Below, piece by piece: positions 9,469 through 16,783 of a stretch of 22,260 nt of DNA. Numbering within the stretch: the first letter of the stretch is position 1; each line of letters begins with the position of its first letter. The notes under the pieces were generated by a model. That model worked only from the letters and a program-made list of their open reading frames with translations, made no database searches and was not told where the DNA came from. The position numbers and the translations under genes were made by a program. The DNA is from JAQCEJ01 sp040881995 (GTDB lineage Bacteria > Planctomycetota > Planctomycetia > Planctomycetales > Planctomycetaceae), in the NCBI GenBank assembly GCA_040881995.1, contig JBBECD010000148.1:1-22260 (forward strand), written 5' to 3'.

Positions 9469-10817
9469 AGCAAGAACGTTCGATTTTGATCGTCGAAGAT
9501 GAAGACATCATCCGCATTACGCTGGGGGAGTTTCTCTCGAGCGAGGGATACAAAGTCTCGACGGCCGGCACCGCCGCCAATGCACTGGCGCTCGCCAAGA
9601 CGCAGGATTTCGACGTCGCCATCTGCGACGTGCAACTTCCCGACGGCGACGGCATTCGCCTGTTGCGCCGGCTGCAGCAACTGACGTCGGACATCAGCGT
9701 GCTGATCATCACGGCGTACGCCACCGTCGAGAACGCGGTCGAAGCGTTTAAAGCGGGGGCGTTCGATTATCTCGTCAAGCCGGTGCGGTTCGAAGATCTC
9801 AGTCATAAGCTGGAACGCTTGCTGCAATACCGCGACTTGCACGTCGAGAATCAAACGCTGCGGCGGGAACTCGCGCGGCGGAACGATTTCGGTCAGATCG
9901 TCGGATCGAGCCGGGCGCTCGCCGATTTGCAGGTGACGATCCGCAAGGTGGCGCAGACGAATTCGAACGTGTTATTGGTCGGTGAATCGGGAACCGGAAA
10001 GGAACTGTTCGCCCGCGCGATTCACGCCGCCGGTCCGAAACACGCCGAGAAATTTCTCGCGATTAACTGCGGCACGCGGCCGATCGAATTGCTCGAAGGG
10101 CAACTCTTCGGCATCCGCGCGGGAACCGTCGCGGGAGTCGAATCGGACGTCCCCGGTTATCTCCGCCACGTGGGGCAGGGGACCGTGTTTCTCGACGAAA
10201 TTTCGCAACTGCCGCTCGGGACGCAGGCAAAGTTGCTCCGCGCCGTCGAATACGGCGAGATCATTCCCATCGGCGGGTCGGAGGTCGTCCGCGTCTCGGC
10301 GAGATTAATCGCTTCAACGACGCGAGAACTTATTCGTGAAGTCGCCGAGGGGAAATTTCACGAAGACTTGTTCTACCGGCTCGACGGCGTGAAAATCCGC
10401 ACGCCTCCTTTAAGAGAACGGCTCGACGACATCCCCGAACTGGTCGACCATTTCATTTCGCGGCACGCCCTCGCGATGGGCAAACATTTGCTCGGGGCGA
10501 GCAGCGAAACGATGCGATTGCTGATGTCGGCCGAATGGAAAGGAAACGTGCGGCAGCTCGACAACGCCGTCGAACGCGCCGTGATGATGTGCGACGGCAC
10601 GCATATCGAACCGAAGGATCTTCCGCCCGATTTGCTGGGATTGGGCCAACCACTCCCCGACACCGACGATTTGCGATCGGCCCTGCGGCATTACGAACGA
10701 CTGCACATCACCCGCGTCCTGCGCCAATGGGCCGACAAACGCGAAGCCGCCAAGCGATTGAAGCTGGGGTTGTCGAGTTTGTATCGGAAGATTGAGGAAC
10801 TTGAAATCGATGTGTAA
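9465..10817 (+). CDS. NtrC-family response regulator with diverged GAFTGA loop
   Basis: This 450-residue regulator has a receiver domain (phosphoacceptor D55, T83, K105), an AAA+ domain with Walker A GESGTGKE at 173-180 and Walker B TVFLDE ending at 245, and a C-terminal Fis-type helix-turn-helix (EAAKRLKLGLSSLYRKIEEL). The sigma-54 contact motif GAFTGA is replaced by GTVAGV at 220-225, so normal sigma-54 activation is doubtful. The GTG start at 9465 is chosen because it overlaps the kinase stop in GTGA and homology begins at once with QERSILIVEDED. The open frame runs further upstream inside the kinase gene, but in a non-protein-like stretch. It may bind DNA as a repressor, or use sigma-54 through altered contacts. 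Target genes are unknown. Confidence 0.9.
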   Translation: MKQERSILIVEDEDIIRITLGEFLSSEGYKVSTAGTAANALALAKTQDFDVAICDVQLPDGDGIRLLRRLQQLTSDISVLIITAYATVENAVEAFKAGAFDYLVKPVRFEDLSHKLERLLQYRDLHVENQTLRRELARRNDFGQIVGSSRALADLQVTIRKVAQTNSNVLLVGESGTGKELFARAIHAAGPKHAEKFLAINCGTRPIELLEGQLFGIRAGTVAGVESDVPGYLRHVGQGTVFLDEISQLPLGTQAKLLRAVEYGEIIPIGGSEVVRVSARLIASTTRELIREVAEGKFHEDLFYRLDGVKIRTPPLRERLDDIPELVDHFISRHALAMGKHLLGASSETMRLLMSAEWKGNVRQLDNAVERAVMMCDGTHIEPKDLPPDLLGLGQPLPDTDDLRSALRHYERLHITRVLRQWADKREAAKRLKLGLSSLYRKIEELEIDV

Positions 10818-10857
10818 TGGCGAATACAAATCGATGAAACGTTGAAAAGATCCAGCT

Positions 10858-11115
10858 ATGCCCGAAATCTCAAGGTTTCTTGGCATCGTAATCGCGATGT
10901 ACTATAACGATCATGATCCGCCGCACTTTCATGCCAAATATGGAAAGTTCGGAATAACCGTCGGCATTGCCGACGGGATTATTGAGGGACGTTTTCCAAA
11001 GCGGGCGTTGAAGCTCGTTCTCGAATGGTACAATATTCATCAAGATGAACTGATCGAAAATTGGGAATTGGCGCGTGACCGAAGACCTTTGCGCTCGATT
11101 GATCCGTTGGAGTAG
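10858..11115 (+). CDS. DUF4160 domain protein
   Basis: This 85-residue small protein carries the DUF4160 hallmark YYNDHDPPHFHAKYG (H19, H23, H25) and ends with a WELARDRRPLRSIDPL tail typical of the family. The biochemical function is unknown. The gene is 5 bp upstream of a DUF2442 gene, a common pairing in bacteria that has been suggested to be toxin-antitoxin-like, though I know of no firm proof. Three 60-base blocks counted by eye in this gene (10921-11100) are 45-50% GC, against 60% in a block of the preceding regulator gene (10561-10620), consistent with acquired DNA. No strong ribosome binding site precedes the ATG; the start is supported by the family's short N-terminus MPEISRF. Confidence 0.85.
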   Translation: MPEISRFLGIVIAMYYNDHDPPHFHAKYGKFGITVGIADGIIEGRFPKRALKLVLEWYNIHQDELIENWELARDRRPLRSIDPLE

Positions 11116-11120
11116 CAGAA

Positions 11121-11396
11121 ATGGTTCCCGAACTCATTGCCGCAACCTATATCACCGAGTACACAATTCAATTTTGCTTCGCTGACGGTGTTGTCGCCGA
11201 TGTCGATCTAAAAGATGAATTGTGGGGCGAAGTGTTCGAACCCCTGAAGGATGTCGAGGTCTTCAAGAGTTTCACGTTCGATAAAGAACTCAACACGGTC
11301 ACTTGGACGTCCGGTGCGGATTTTGCGCCGGAATTTCTTTACGAACGCGCGAGCGCAAAAGCCAGTGCCGCCGAAGATGGCGTCAGCCGACGTTGA
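11121..11396 (+). CDS. DUF2442 domain protein
   Basis: This 91-residue protein of DUF2442 has the family pattern: a basic beta-hairpin start (TEYTIQFCFADGVVADVDL), a central WGEVFEPLKD turn, and the closing FDKELNTVTWTSGADFAPEFLYE. It follows the DUF4160 gene after 5 bp, with GGAG of the upstream stop region acting as ribosome binding site, so the two are one operon. The last ten residues (ASAAEDGVSRR) lie outside the domain and are encoded by a stretch (11371-11398) that recurs, slightly changed, at 11822-11846. The role is unknown; a partner or antidote to the DUF4160 protein is a reasonable guess. Confidence 0.85.
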   Translation: MVPELIAATYITEYTIQFCFADGVVADVDLKDELWGEVFEPLKDVEVFKSFTFDKELNTVTWTSGADFAPEFLYERASAKASAAEDGVSRR

Positions 11397-11444
11397 ACCC
11401 TAAACTGAGGAACCGCCGCTCGTTGTGCACTGCTCGGGTTGACG

Positions 11445-11807
11445 TCATTCAGGCAACGGCGGAACGACGAAAAATACACCTGCGGCTATCAAGCACATCA
11501 CAGCAATGAGCACGACCGCGCACAATGTTTCCGAAAAACGCGAGCCGACAGCAACACGAATGAACGCCAAAGCTGGTATCGCGGGAGCAAAATAAAAAGG
11601 CTCCCCAAGATTGGCCAAACTCTTGCCCATCGCTAGCTCAGAAAACGACAACAGAGTCCAGACAGTGAAGGGAATAACCGATATGAGTAATTCCCACAAA
11701 CGCCATTGTACTCGTTTTCTTCCGAAGAAGATGATTGGACTGGATAGCACCGCGGCGATGCCCGCGTGTACTACCCAAATCAGAATCATCGCTCCAATTT
11801 CTTCCAT
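11445..11807 (-). CDS. Small four-TM membrane protein, unknown function
   Basis: This 120-residue hydrophobic protein has about four predicted membrane helices, near residues 6-28, 36-58, 70-87 and 92-117, with a positively charged loop GRKRVQWR after the first. I do not recognise a family. Two starts are possible: ATG at 11807 and ATG at 11789 (Met7); neither has a well-spaced Shine-Dalgarno. It converges on the DUF2442 gene and lies just after the DUF1549/DUF1553 gene. One block within it (11641-11700) is only 42% GC by eye count. It sits between two similar short sequences (11371-11398 and 11822-11846) that might mark an insertion. The hydrophobic pattern supports it being real, but expression is unproven. 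Confidence 0.6.
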   Translation of the reverse strand: MEEIGAMILIWVVHAGIAAVLSSPIIFFGRKRVQWRLWELLISVIPFTVWTLLSFSELAMGKSLANLGEPFYFAPAIPALAFIRVAVGSRFSETLCAVVLIAVMCLIAAGVFFVVPPLPE

Positions 11808-11833
11808 GCGCGAAGCATCATCCGAAGGCGGCG

Positions 11834-14275
11834 TCAGCGGTTAAACAAAAACGCCGAGCTGTTGATCAGCGCCCACATGATGTCCTGCGCCCCCTCGGCG
11901 GGGTTCCCGACTTCCTTGAGGTAATTGACGCTCTGCGCCATCTCTTCGGGGGTCGGCTTGCGGCAGATCACCGAAAGATAAACCTCGTTCACGAACTCCT
12001 CGGGAGTCGCATTCGCCGCCGTCAGGCGGGCGATGATCCCTTCGGGATGCACGATCGCCTCGGCGACGGTGGGGCCGTTCACCAGATTCAGCGTTTGTCC
12101 CAGGCTGACTTCGCTGCTCCGCTCGCATTCGCACGGCGACTCGCGCGGAGCCCGGCCGAACATGTCGAGGAAACTGACGTCAATCTGCGGATCGGGAAGT
12201 TGCGTCGCCCGATAACCCGGAGGAACGCCCGGCAAATTCGTCGGCGAACCGGTCGCCACCATGATCGCGTCGTACAACGATTCCGCTCCCAAGCGGCGGG
12301 GAATCGCGTGCGAATAATTCACGGTGTCTTCTTCGTTCCATTCGTTCGGGCGATAACTCCGCTGATAGGTATGCGACATCGCGATCGTGCGGATCAGGTA
12401 TTTCAGATCGAAATTGTGAGCCACAAAATCCGCGGTGAGCGCATCGAGCAGTTCGGGATTGCTCGGCGGGTTGCTCGCGCGGATGTCGTCCACCGGTTCG
12501 ATGATCCCCCGGCCGGTGAAGTAACTAAAGTAGCGATTCGTGATGCTCTTGGCGAAGTACGGGTTCTCCTTCGAGGTCAGCCAGGCGGCCAATTGTTCGC
12601 GCGGATCGGCGTCGGCGGAGATGACGTCGGCATGGGTGAACGGAAACGTCGCCGCGACGGGTTGACCGGTTCCGGGATGCGTGACCTGTTGCGGTGCACG
12701 CAGGTTGTAGACGATTTCTTCGCCGCTGATCGGTCCCGGCTTGCGTCCGACGTTCGCGAAGAACGCCGAGAGTTCGTAATACTGCGTCTGGGTCCAACGT
12801 TCGAACGGGTGATCGTGACACTGGTTGCAACTAAACCGCGTACCGAGAAACACCTGCGTCATGTTTTCCATGAGGATTTTCGGTTCGCGGGCGATGCGGA
12901 AATAATTCGCGGCGGGATTCTCGTAGGCACTCCCGGTCGCCGTCATGATCTCGCGAGCGAACTCGTCGTACGGCATATTGGTCGACAGCGCACTGCGAAT
13001 CCAATTGCGGAACGTCCAGACGGCTTTTTCGTCGATGTGCTTGCGGCTGCTCAGCAGCAGGTCGCTCCATTTGAGCGTCCAATGTTCGACGAATTCATTG
13101 CTGGCGAGCAATTCATCGATTTTCGCCTCGCGTTTGGTCCGCGAATCGCGCGGGTCGGCAAGAAACGCCTTCGTCTGTTCGACGGATGGCGGAATGCCTT
13201 GCAAATCGAGCTTGATGCGCCGCAAGAATTCGTCGTCAGTGCACAGGTCGGATGCGAGCAACTTCATCCGCTGCAATTTCTGATTGACCAGCGTGTCGAC
13301 GTAATTGAACTCGGGGCTCGAACGCCATTCGTACCCGGGACGTTCGCCGATGACGGTCACGGGAGCCGCCGCGTATTGACCTTCGTAGCGCACGAGAGCC
13401 GCCGCTTCACCGCGACGAACCCCTTTCACCAATCCCGTTTTCGAGACGGTTGCCGTTTCGAAGTTGCTGGTATCGAACACGGCGTCGCGGGTCACGTCGC
13501 GCACGCTGCCGTCGTCGTAATGGGCCTTGACGATCAACTGTTGCATGTCGGTTTCGCTCTGCAGCAACGGCTCGGCGGGGAAGACTTCGATCTTCGTCAC
13601 GCGAGTCGTCTCGGCGTATTGGCAGCCTTCGCGAATCCAGTCGTAAATCATGCGGTACGTGCGGGAATTTTCGTCGAACAAAAAGCCCCCTTCGTGCGGC
13701 ACCCCCTGCGTCGGCTTGAGCAGAATTAAACTCTGATCGGGCTGCGAGCGGTTGTAGCGCCGGCCCGAAACGTCGTCGATCAGCACCGTGTAATCGAACA
13801 GCGGATCGTATCCGCGGAGCGAGAGTTTCATGCCGCCGCGGCCTTTTTGCGCCCCGTGACACGTCCCCGCATTACAACCGACTTTCGCCAATAACGGCCC
13901 GATCTCGCGAACGAAGTTAATCGGCGCGGCCTCCACCGACTGCACCGTCACCGGAACCTTGATCTGCAATCCCGCCGCTTCGACCAGCAGTTCCGTCACA
14001 CCGGCTTCGACGGGAACAACGTAACCATCGGCGTCGAGTTTCACCTGCGTTCCGGCGGGTGTGATCTTCGCGGTCGACGACAGATCGTAGACGAGCCCCT
14101 GTGCGTCCTTTCCCGAAACGAGCAAGCTCTGGCTGTCGCGGGCCGCGGTGATCGTCAGCGATGCCGGAAACGGCACGAGTTCGACAATCGCCGGTTTTTC
14201 CGCCGCCGGCAGGGACGTGACGGACAACATCGTCGTCAGCAGGAAAGCACTCCACATCGTCTTTCGAACGGTCAT
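11834..14275 (-). CDS. Secreted DUF1549/DUF1553 (PSD1-type) protein with Ig-like and cytochrome-like motifs
   Basis: This 813-residue exported protein belongs to a family largely confined to Planctomycetota and relatives. A signal peptide ends near residue 25 (SLPAA-E). A bacterial Ig-like (BIG2-type) region follows at about 30-110. C134-NAGT-C139-H140 is a CxxxxCH heme-like motif followed by a region typical of planctomycete cytochromes. The DUF1549 core includes RIKLDLQGIPPS and FSCNQCHDHPFERW with C483, C486 and H487; the DUF1553 core includes NRYFSYFTGRGIIEPVDDIR and SNPELLDALTADF. The ATG at 14275 has GGAG 7 bases upstream. It follows the cytochrome/WD40 gene on the same strand across a 131-bp hairpin-bearing spacer. 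A DUF1501 gene, often found beside such genes, is absent here. Function is unknown; redox or polymer degradation roles have been guessed. Confidence 0.92.
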   Translation of the reverse strand: MTVRKTMWSAFLLTTMLSVTSLPAAEKPAIVELVPFPASLTITAARDSQSLLVSGKDAQGLVYDLSSTAKITPAGTQVKLDADGYVVPVEAGVTELLVEAAGLQIKVPVTVQSVEAAPINFVREIGPLLAKVGCNAGTCHGAQKGRGGMKLSLRGYDPLFDYTVLIDDVSGRRYNRSQPDQSLILLKPTQGVPHEGGFLFDENSRTYRMIYDWIREGCQYAETTRVTKIEVFPAEPLLQSETDMQQLIVKAHYDDGSVRDVTRDAVFDTSNFETATVSKTGLVKGVRRGEAAALVRYEGQYAAAPVTVIGERPGYEWRSSPEFNYVDTLVNQKLQRMKLLASDLCTDDEFLRRIKLDLQGIPPSVEQTKAFLADPRDSRTKREAKIDELLASNEFVEHWTLKWSDLLLSSRKHIDEKAVWTFRNWIRSALSTNMPYDEFAREIMTATGSAYENPAANYFRIAREPKILMENMTQVFLGTRFSCNQCHDHPFERWTQTQYYELSAFFANVGRKPGPISGEEIVYNLRAPQQVTHPGTGQPVAATFPFTHADVISADADPREQLAAWLTSKENPYFAKSITNRYFSYFTGRGIIEPVDDIRASNPPSNPELLDALTADFVAHNFDLKYLIRTIAMSHTYQRSYRPNEWNEEDTVNYSHAIPRRLGAESLYDAIMVATGSPTNLPGVPPGYRATQLPDPQIDVSFLDMFGRAPRESPCECERSSEVSLGQTLNLVNGPTVAEAIVHPEGIIARLTAANATPEEFVNEVYLSVICRKPTPEEMAQSVNYLKEVGNPAEGAQDIMWALINSSAFLFNR

Positions 14276-14309
14276 GTCTTGTCTCCGGACGGTTTGCTTA
14301 TTCGTTTTT

Positions 14310-14388
14310 GTCGGAGTACAGGCTTCAGCCTGTCTTCGTGGGAGTACAGCCTTCAGGCTGAACGGCAGGCTAAAGCCTGTACTCCGAC
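14310..14388. repeat. Palindromic intergenic repeat with three related hairpins
   Basis: The outer arms 14310-14332 and 14366-14388 are inverted copies matching at 22 of 23 positions, each containing GGAGTACAGGCT. Between them lies a third copy around GGAGTACAGCCTTCAGGCTG (14341-14360). Each copy holds its own 14-base hairpin: CAGGC-TTCA-GCCTG, CAGCC-TTCA-GGCTG and CAGGC-TAAA-GCCTG. The element lies between the cytochrome/WD40 gene and the DUF1549/DUF1553 gene. It resembles dispersed REP-like elements; its effect on the downstream transcript is unknown. Confidence 0.85.
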
Positions 14389-14406
14389 TTTCTCTTCAAC
14401 ATTTCT

Positions 14407-15822
14407 TCACTGTCCCGCGACGGTCGGGGTGATTGTAACGGGAATCTGTTCGCGCACGGCTTCACCCGTTTCGGCATTGAAGAATCGTACAATGCCGTCG
14501 AAGCCGGCGACGGCGACTTCTTTGCCGCCGGGCCGATAGGCGACGGCATACACGGGAGTTGAGATTCCCTTTAACTCATGCACGACGGTTCCCGCTTCGG
14601 TGTCGCAAATTCTCGCCGTCCCTTTCACCGCCGTGCTTGCCCCGACGACGAACCGCGTGCCGTCGGCGTTAAACTGTAAACTATAAATTCGGCCGGGGAG
14701 CACGGGGTAACCGCGAATGCGATTGAAGTCGTCGCCGATAACCCGTTTCTGCGTACGGAAAATCTGATACAACTTCGGTTCGCCGTCGGCGCCGCCGATT
14801 AAAACGTTTTCTTGCGTCGGATGCCGCTGCACCGCCGTCAGTCCCCCCTTAAGAGCCCCCGGCGTGATGCTGGTGATGTTATCGACGAACTGGCCGTTCT
14901 CGATGATCAGCAGCTTCATCGCCATGTCGCGGCTGACGGTAATCAGGTGATCGAGTTGCAGCGAAAACGTCGTGCCGAGCACATAGTCGGAATGGGCGTC
15001 CGACCGCATGATCTGCTTGCCGTCGGCGACGTTCAGCACGCGGGCGCTGTTGTCGCCGCCGCCGAAGGCGAACTTGGTTCCGTCATCGCTGAACGATCCG
15101 CCGAAGAGCGTCTCGTTGGCGAACGTTCCCGAGAAGGTCAGTTTTTTGGTTTCCACATCCCAGAATTGCACTTCCCCGAATAACGACGGTGTTCCGCCAA
15201 CCGCCGCTAAGATTTTGCCGTCCGGTGAAAAGGCCAGCGATTCGATTCGCTGCGAACGGCCGATGAGCCTGGCCGCCATGCCGGAGCCGTCGGCTTTGTG
15301 AACGAGAATCTCACGGAAGCCGGAAACGGCCAACAACGTGCCATCGGGTGAATACGCAAGCGCCGAGACAACCGGGGCGCTTTGATAAATCGGCGGGTTT
15401 TCTTCGCTGATCGTATCGGTGATCGATTCCGGAGTGTCGTTGTGGGCTCCCTCGGCGATCCACTGGCGGATGAGTTCGATCTGCTCGGGACTCAGCGGGG
15501 CATCGTTTAAAGGCATCTGCGGCGGGTCGCCGGTGATGTAGTTCATCACCAGGCTTTCATCCGGTTTCCCGGCAACGAAGCCGGCCCCGTTCTCGCCTCC
15601 TTTAAGAAAACCTTCGAAACTGGTGAGGCGCAATTCACCACCCGCTTTGGCGGGCTGATGGCACCCCGAGCATCGGCGTTGCAGCACCGGACGGATCTTG
15701 CGGTAAAAGCTGATCCCCGACAACTCGCCCGCCGGTTTTTCTTCCTGCGCCGGGCTGTTCGCGGGAATTGAGAAGACAGCCACAGAGGCGAACAACGCCA
15801 AACGTAACCACAGCGATTTCAT
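14407..15822 (-). CDS. Secreted planctomycete-type cytochrome c domain fused to WD40 repeats
   Basis: This 471-residue exported protein has a signal peptide (about 1-25, ending NSPAQ), a PSCyt1-type c-cytochrome domain with heme motif C51-SG-C54-H55 and a likely axial Met103 in PPQMP, then a WD40 propeller from about 140. Propeller blades show as repeated LAYSPDGTLLAVSG, LAFSPDGKILAAVGG, GSFSDDGTKFAFGGGDN, LQFNADGTRFVVGAS and VAYRPGGKEVAVAGFDG segments. The ATG at 15822 is chosen because GAGGT lies 5 bases before it and the signal peptide starts there; a GTG four codons upstream is less likely. It precedes the DUF1549/DUF1553 gene, an arrangement common in Planctomycetota. Electron transfer or scaffolding in the periplasm is inferred; no substrate is known. 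Confidence 0.92.
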   Translation of the reverse strand: MKSLWLRLALFASVAVFSIPANSPAQEEKPAGELSGISFYRKIRPVLQRRCSGCHQPAKAGGELRLTSFEGFLKGGENGAGFVAGKPDESLVMNYITGDPPQMPLNDAPLSPEQIELIRQWIAEGAHNDTPESITDTISEENPPIYQSAPVVSALAYSPDGTLLAVSGFREILVHKADGSGMAARLIGRSQRIESLAFSPDGKILAAVGGTPSLFGEVQFWDVETKKLTFSGTFANETLFGGSFSDDGTKFAFGGGDNSARVLNVADGKQIMRSDAHSDYVLGTTFSLQLDHLITVSRDMAMKLLIIENGQFVDNITSITPGALKGGLTAVQRHPTQENVLIGGADGEPKLYQIFRTQKRVIGDDFNRIRGYPVLPGRIYSLQFNADGTRFVVGASTAVKGTARICDTEAGTVVHELKGISTPVYAVAYRPGGKEVAVAGFDGIVRFFNAETGEAVREQIPVTITPTVAGQ

Positions 15823-15890
15823 CTGCAACCTCACTGGTATTCAAAGCGCATAATGCGGCCAGTACACAAATCTAAAACCTTTGATCTCTT

Positions 15891-15920
15891 ATAATAAGCG
15901 ATCGACAGGGCTGGCGTAAA
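15891..15920 (-). promoter_or_regulatory. Candidate sigma-70-type promoter for the cytochrome/WD40 gene
   Basis: On the minus strand, TTTACG (15915-15920) and TATTAT (15891-15896) are separated by 18 bases and lie about 70 bp upstream of the ATG at 15822. Both hexamers match the housekeeping consensus at four or five of six positions. The local sequence CTTATAATAAG is palindromic, so the -10 could also be read on the other strand. Planctomycete promoter rules are poorly known, so this is tentative. Confidence 0.3.
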
Positions 15921-15950
15921 GAATCTTCGCCCGAAAATGCAGGATTCAAT

Positions 15951-16041
15951 GGCCACAAAAAACGCAAAAATCACGAAAAAATCAGTAACGGAGGGATTCG
16001 CGGACGCATTTGTCCTTTTTGCATCATTTAGCGTTTTTTGC
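15951..16041. repeat. Imperfect inverted repeat of the GCCACAAAAAACGC type
   Basis: The 375-bp spacer 15823-16197 has no gene. Within it, the segment starting GGCCACAAAAAACGC at 15951 is answered by an inverted segment ending GCGTTTTTTGCGGC around 16031-16044; the outer 14 bases match with one mismatch and the inner part less well. A second perfect palindrome, CGGCGAT-TG-ATCGCCG, follows at 16041-16056. This resembles dispersed A-rich intergenic repeats. The remaining spacer, 16057-16197, shows nothing I can name. Confidence 0.55.
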
Positions 16042-16197
16042 GGCGATTGATCGCCGTGTTCCGTCGGTCAGGAGGTCGCTCGACTTCTCCGCTCCACGAA
16101 GGTGAGCGCGGCGTTCTTCTCGGCGTCCCCGCCTCAAACCGCGTAGCGGCGATGCGGAAATCTCCCATCGGCGACGGTGAATCTTTACGGAAACGAA

Positions 16198-16563
16198 TCA
16201 GCCCCAGAATTTTTCGCCGTATAAGTTGACGGAAGGTTGCGTTACGACTTCGATATCACCATTCACCTGCGTTTTGCAGGACAATCGCAGATCCTGTTCG
16301 TGACCGAGCCGGGCGAAATAGGTGACGGGACCGGCGACGAGACGCAGCTTTTCCAGTAACCCTTGCGAATTGACGTTTTCCACCCCTTGGCGAATCTGCA
16401 CGCGGCAACTCGCACAATGTCCCAATCCGTGGCAGTTCGCCCACCAGTTTCTGTGAACGCCGGGATAGATCGGAATACCCGCCTTCAGCGCTTCTTTGCG
16501 GAGATTGGCCCCCTGGGGGACGTCGATCGTCTTCTTTTCGTTCACAAACGTCACTTTGGGCAT
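16198..16563 (-). CDS. [2Fe-2S] ferredoxin, adrenodoxin-type cysteine spacing
   Basis: This 121-residue soluble ferredoxin should carry electrons through a [2Fe-2S] cluster. Ligands are C44, C50, C53 and C96, spaced C-x5-C-x2-C-x42-C, which fits the adrenodoxin/Isc-type rather than the plant-type C-x4-C spacing. The N-terminal strand PKVTFVNEKKTIDVPQGANL is typical of the fold, and the C-terminus ends in YGEKFWG. The ATG at 16563 has GAAGGA 9 bases upstream; an in-frame ATG seven codons earlier is less likely. It is transcribed divergently from pepA across 220 bp, with no redox partner beside it. The electron donor and acceptor are unknown. Confidence 0.88.
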   Translation of the reverse strand: MPKVTFVNEKKTIDVPQGANLRKEALKAGIPIYPGVHRNWWANCHGLGHCASCRVQIRQGVENVNSQGLLEKLRLVAGPVTYFARLGHEQDLRLSCKTQVNGDIEVVTQPSVNLYGEKFWG

Positions 16564-16783
16564 GGAAAAGCGTCCTTCAACCATCGGAAATAATGAAGAT
16601 GCACGACGACATCTGGTGCGACATCATAATTTTTCGCGGCGCGAAATTCCAGCATGACGGTCGCCGAACATGTCGCGAAAATTCGAATCATGTCCATCGC
16701 GTGCGAATTGACGCGCGGGTTGTTAATCTGTTGAAGTTTCTGTCCGTGATAAGAATGGAAAACATTTTTGAAAGGATTGTTCT

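Noticed and set aside
11735..13729. 664-codon open frame opposite the DUF1549/DUF1553 gene
   Set aside because: The composition is Arg/Phe/His-rich and low-complexity, and the opposite strand encodes clear conserved domains and a signal peptide.
14310..14388. CRISPR-like array
   Set aside because: There are only three copies in mixed orientation, each self-palindromic, without regular spacers; a REP-like hairpin element fits better.
16038..16229. 63-codon plus-strand frame between the cytochrome gene and the ferredoxin
   Set aside because: It is Arg-rich, starts within a palindrome and runs into the ferredoxin gene on the other strand; no coding signal.
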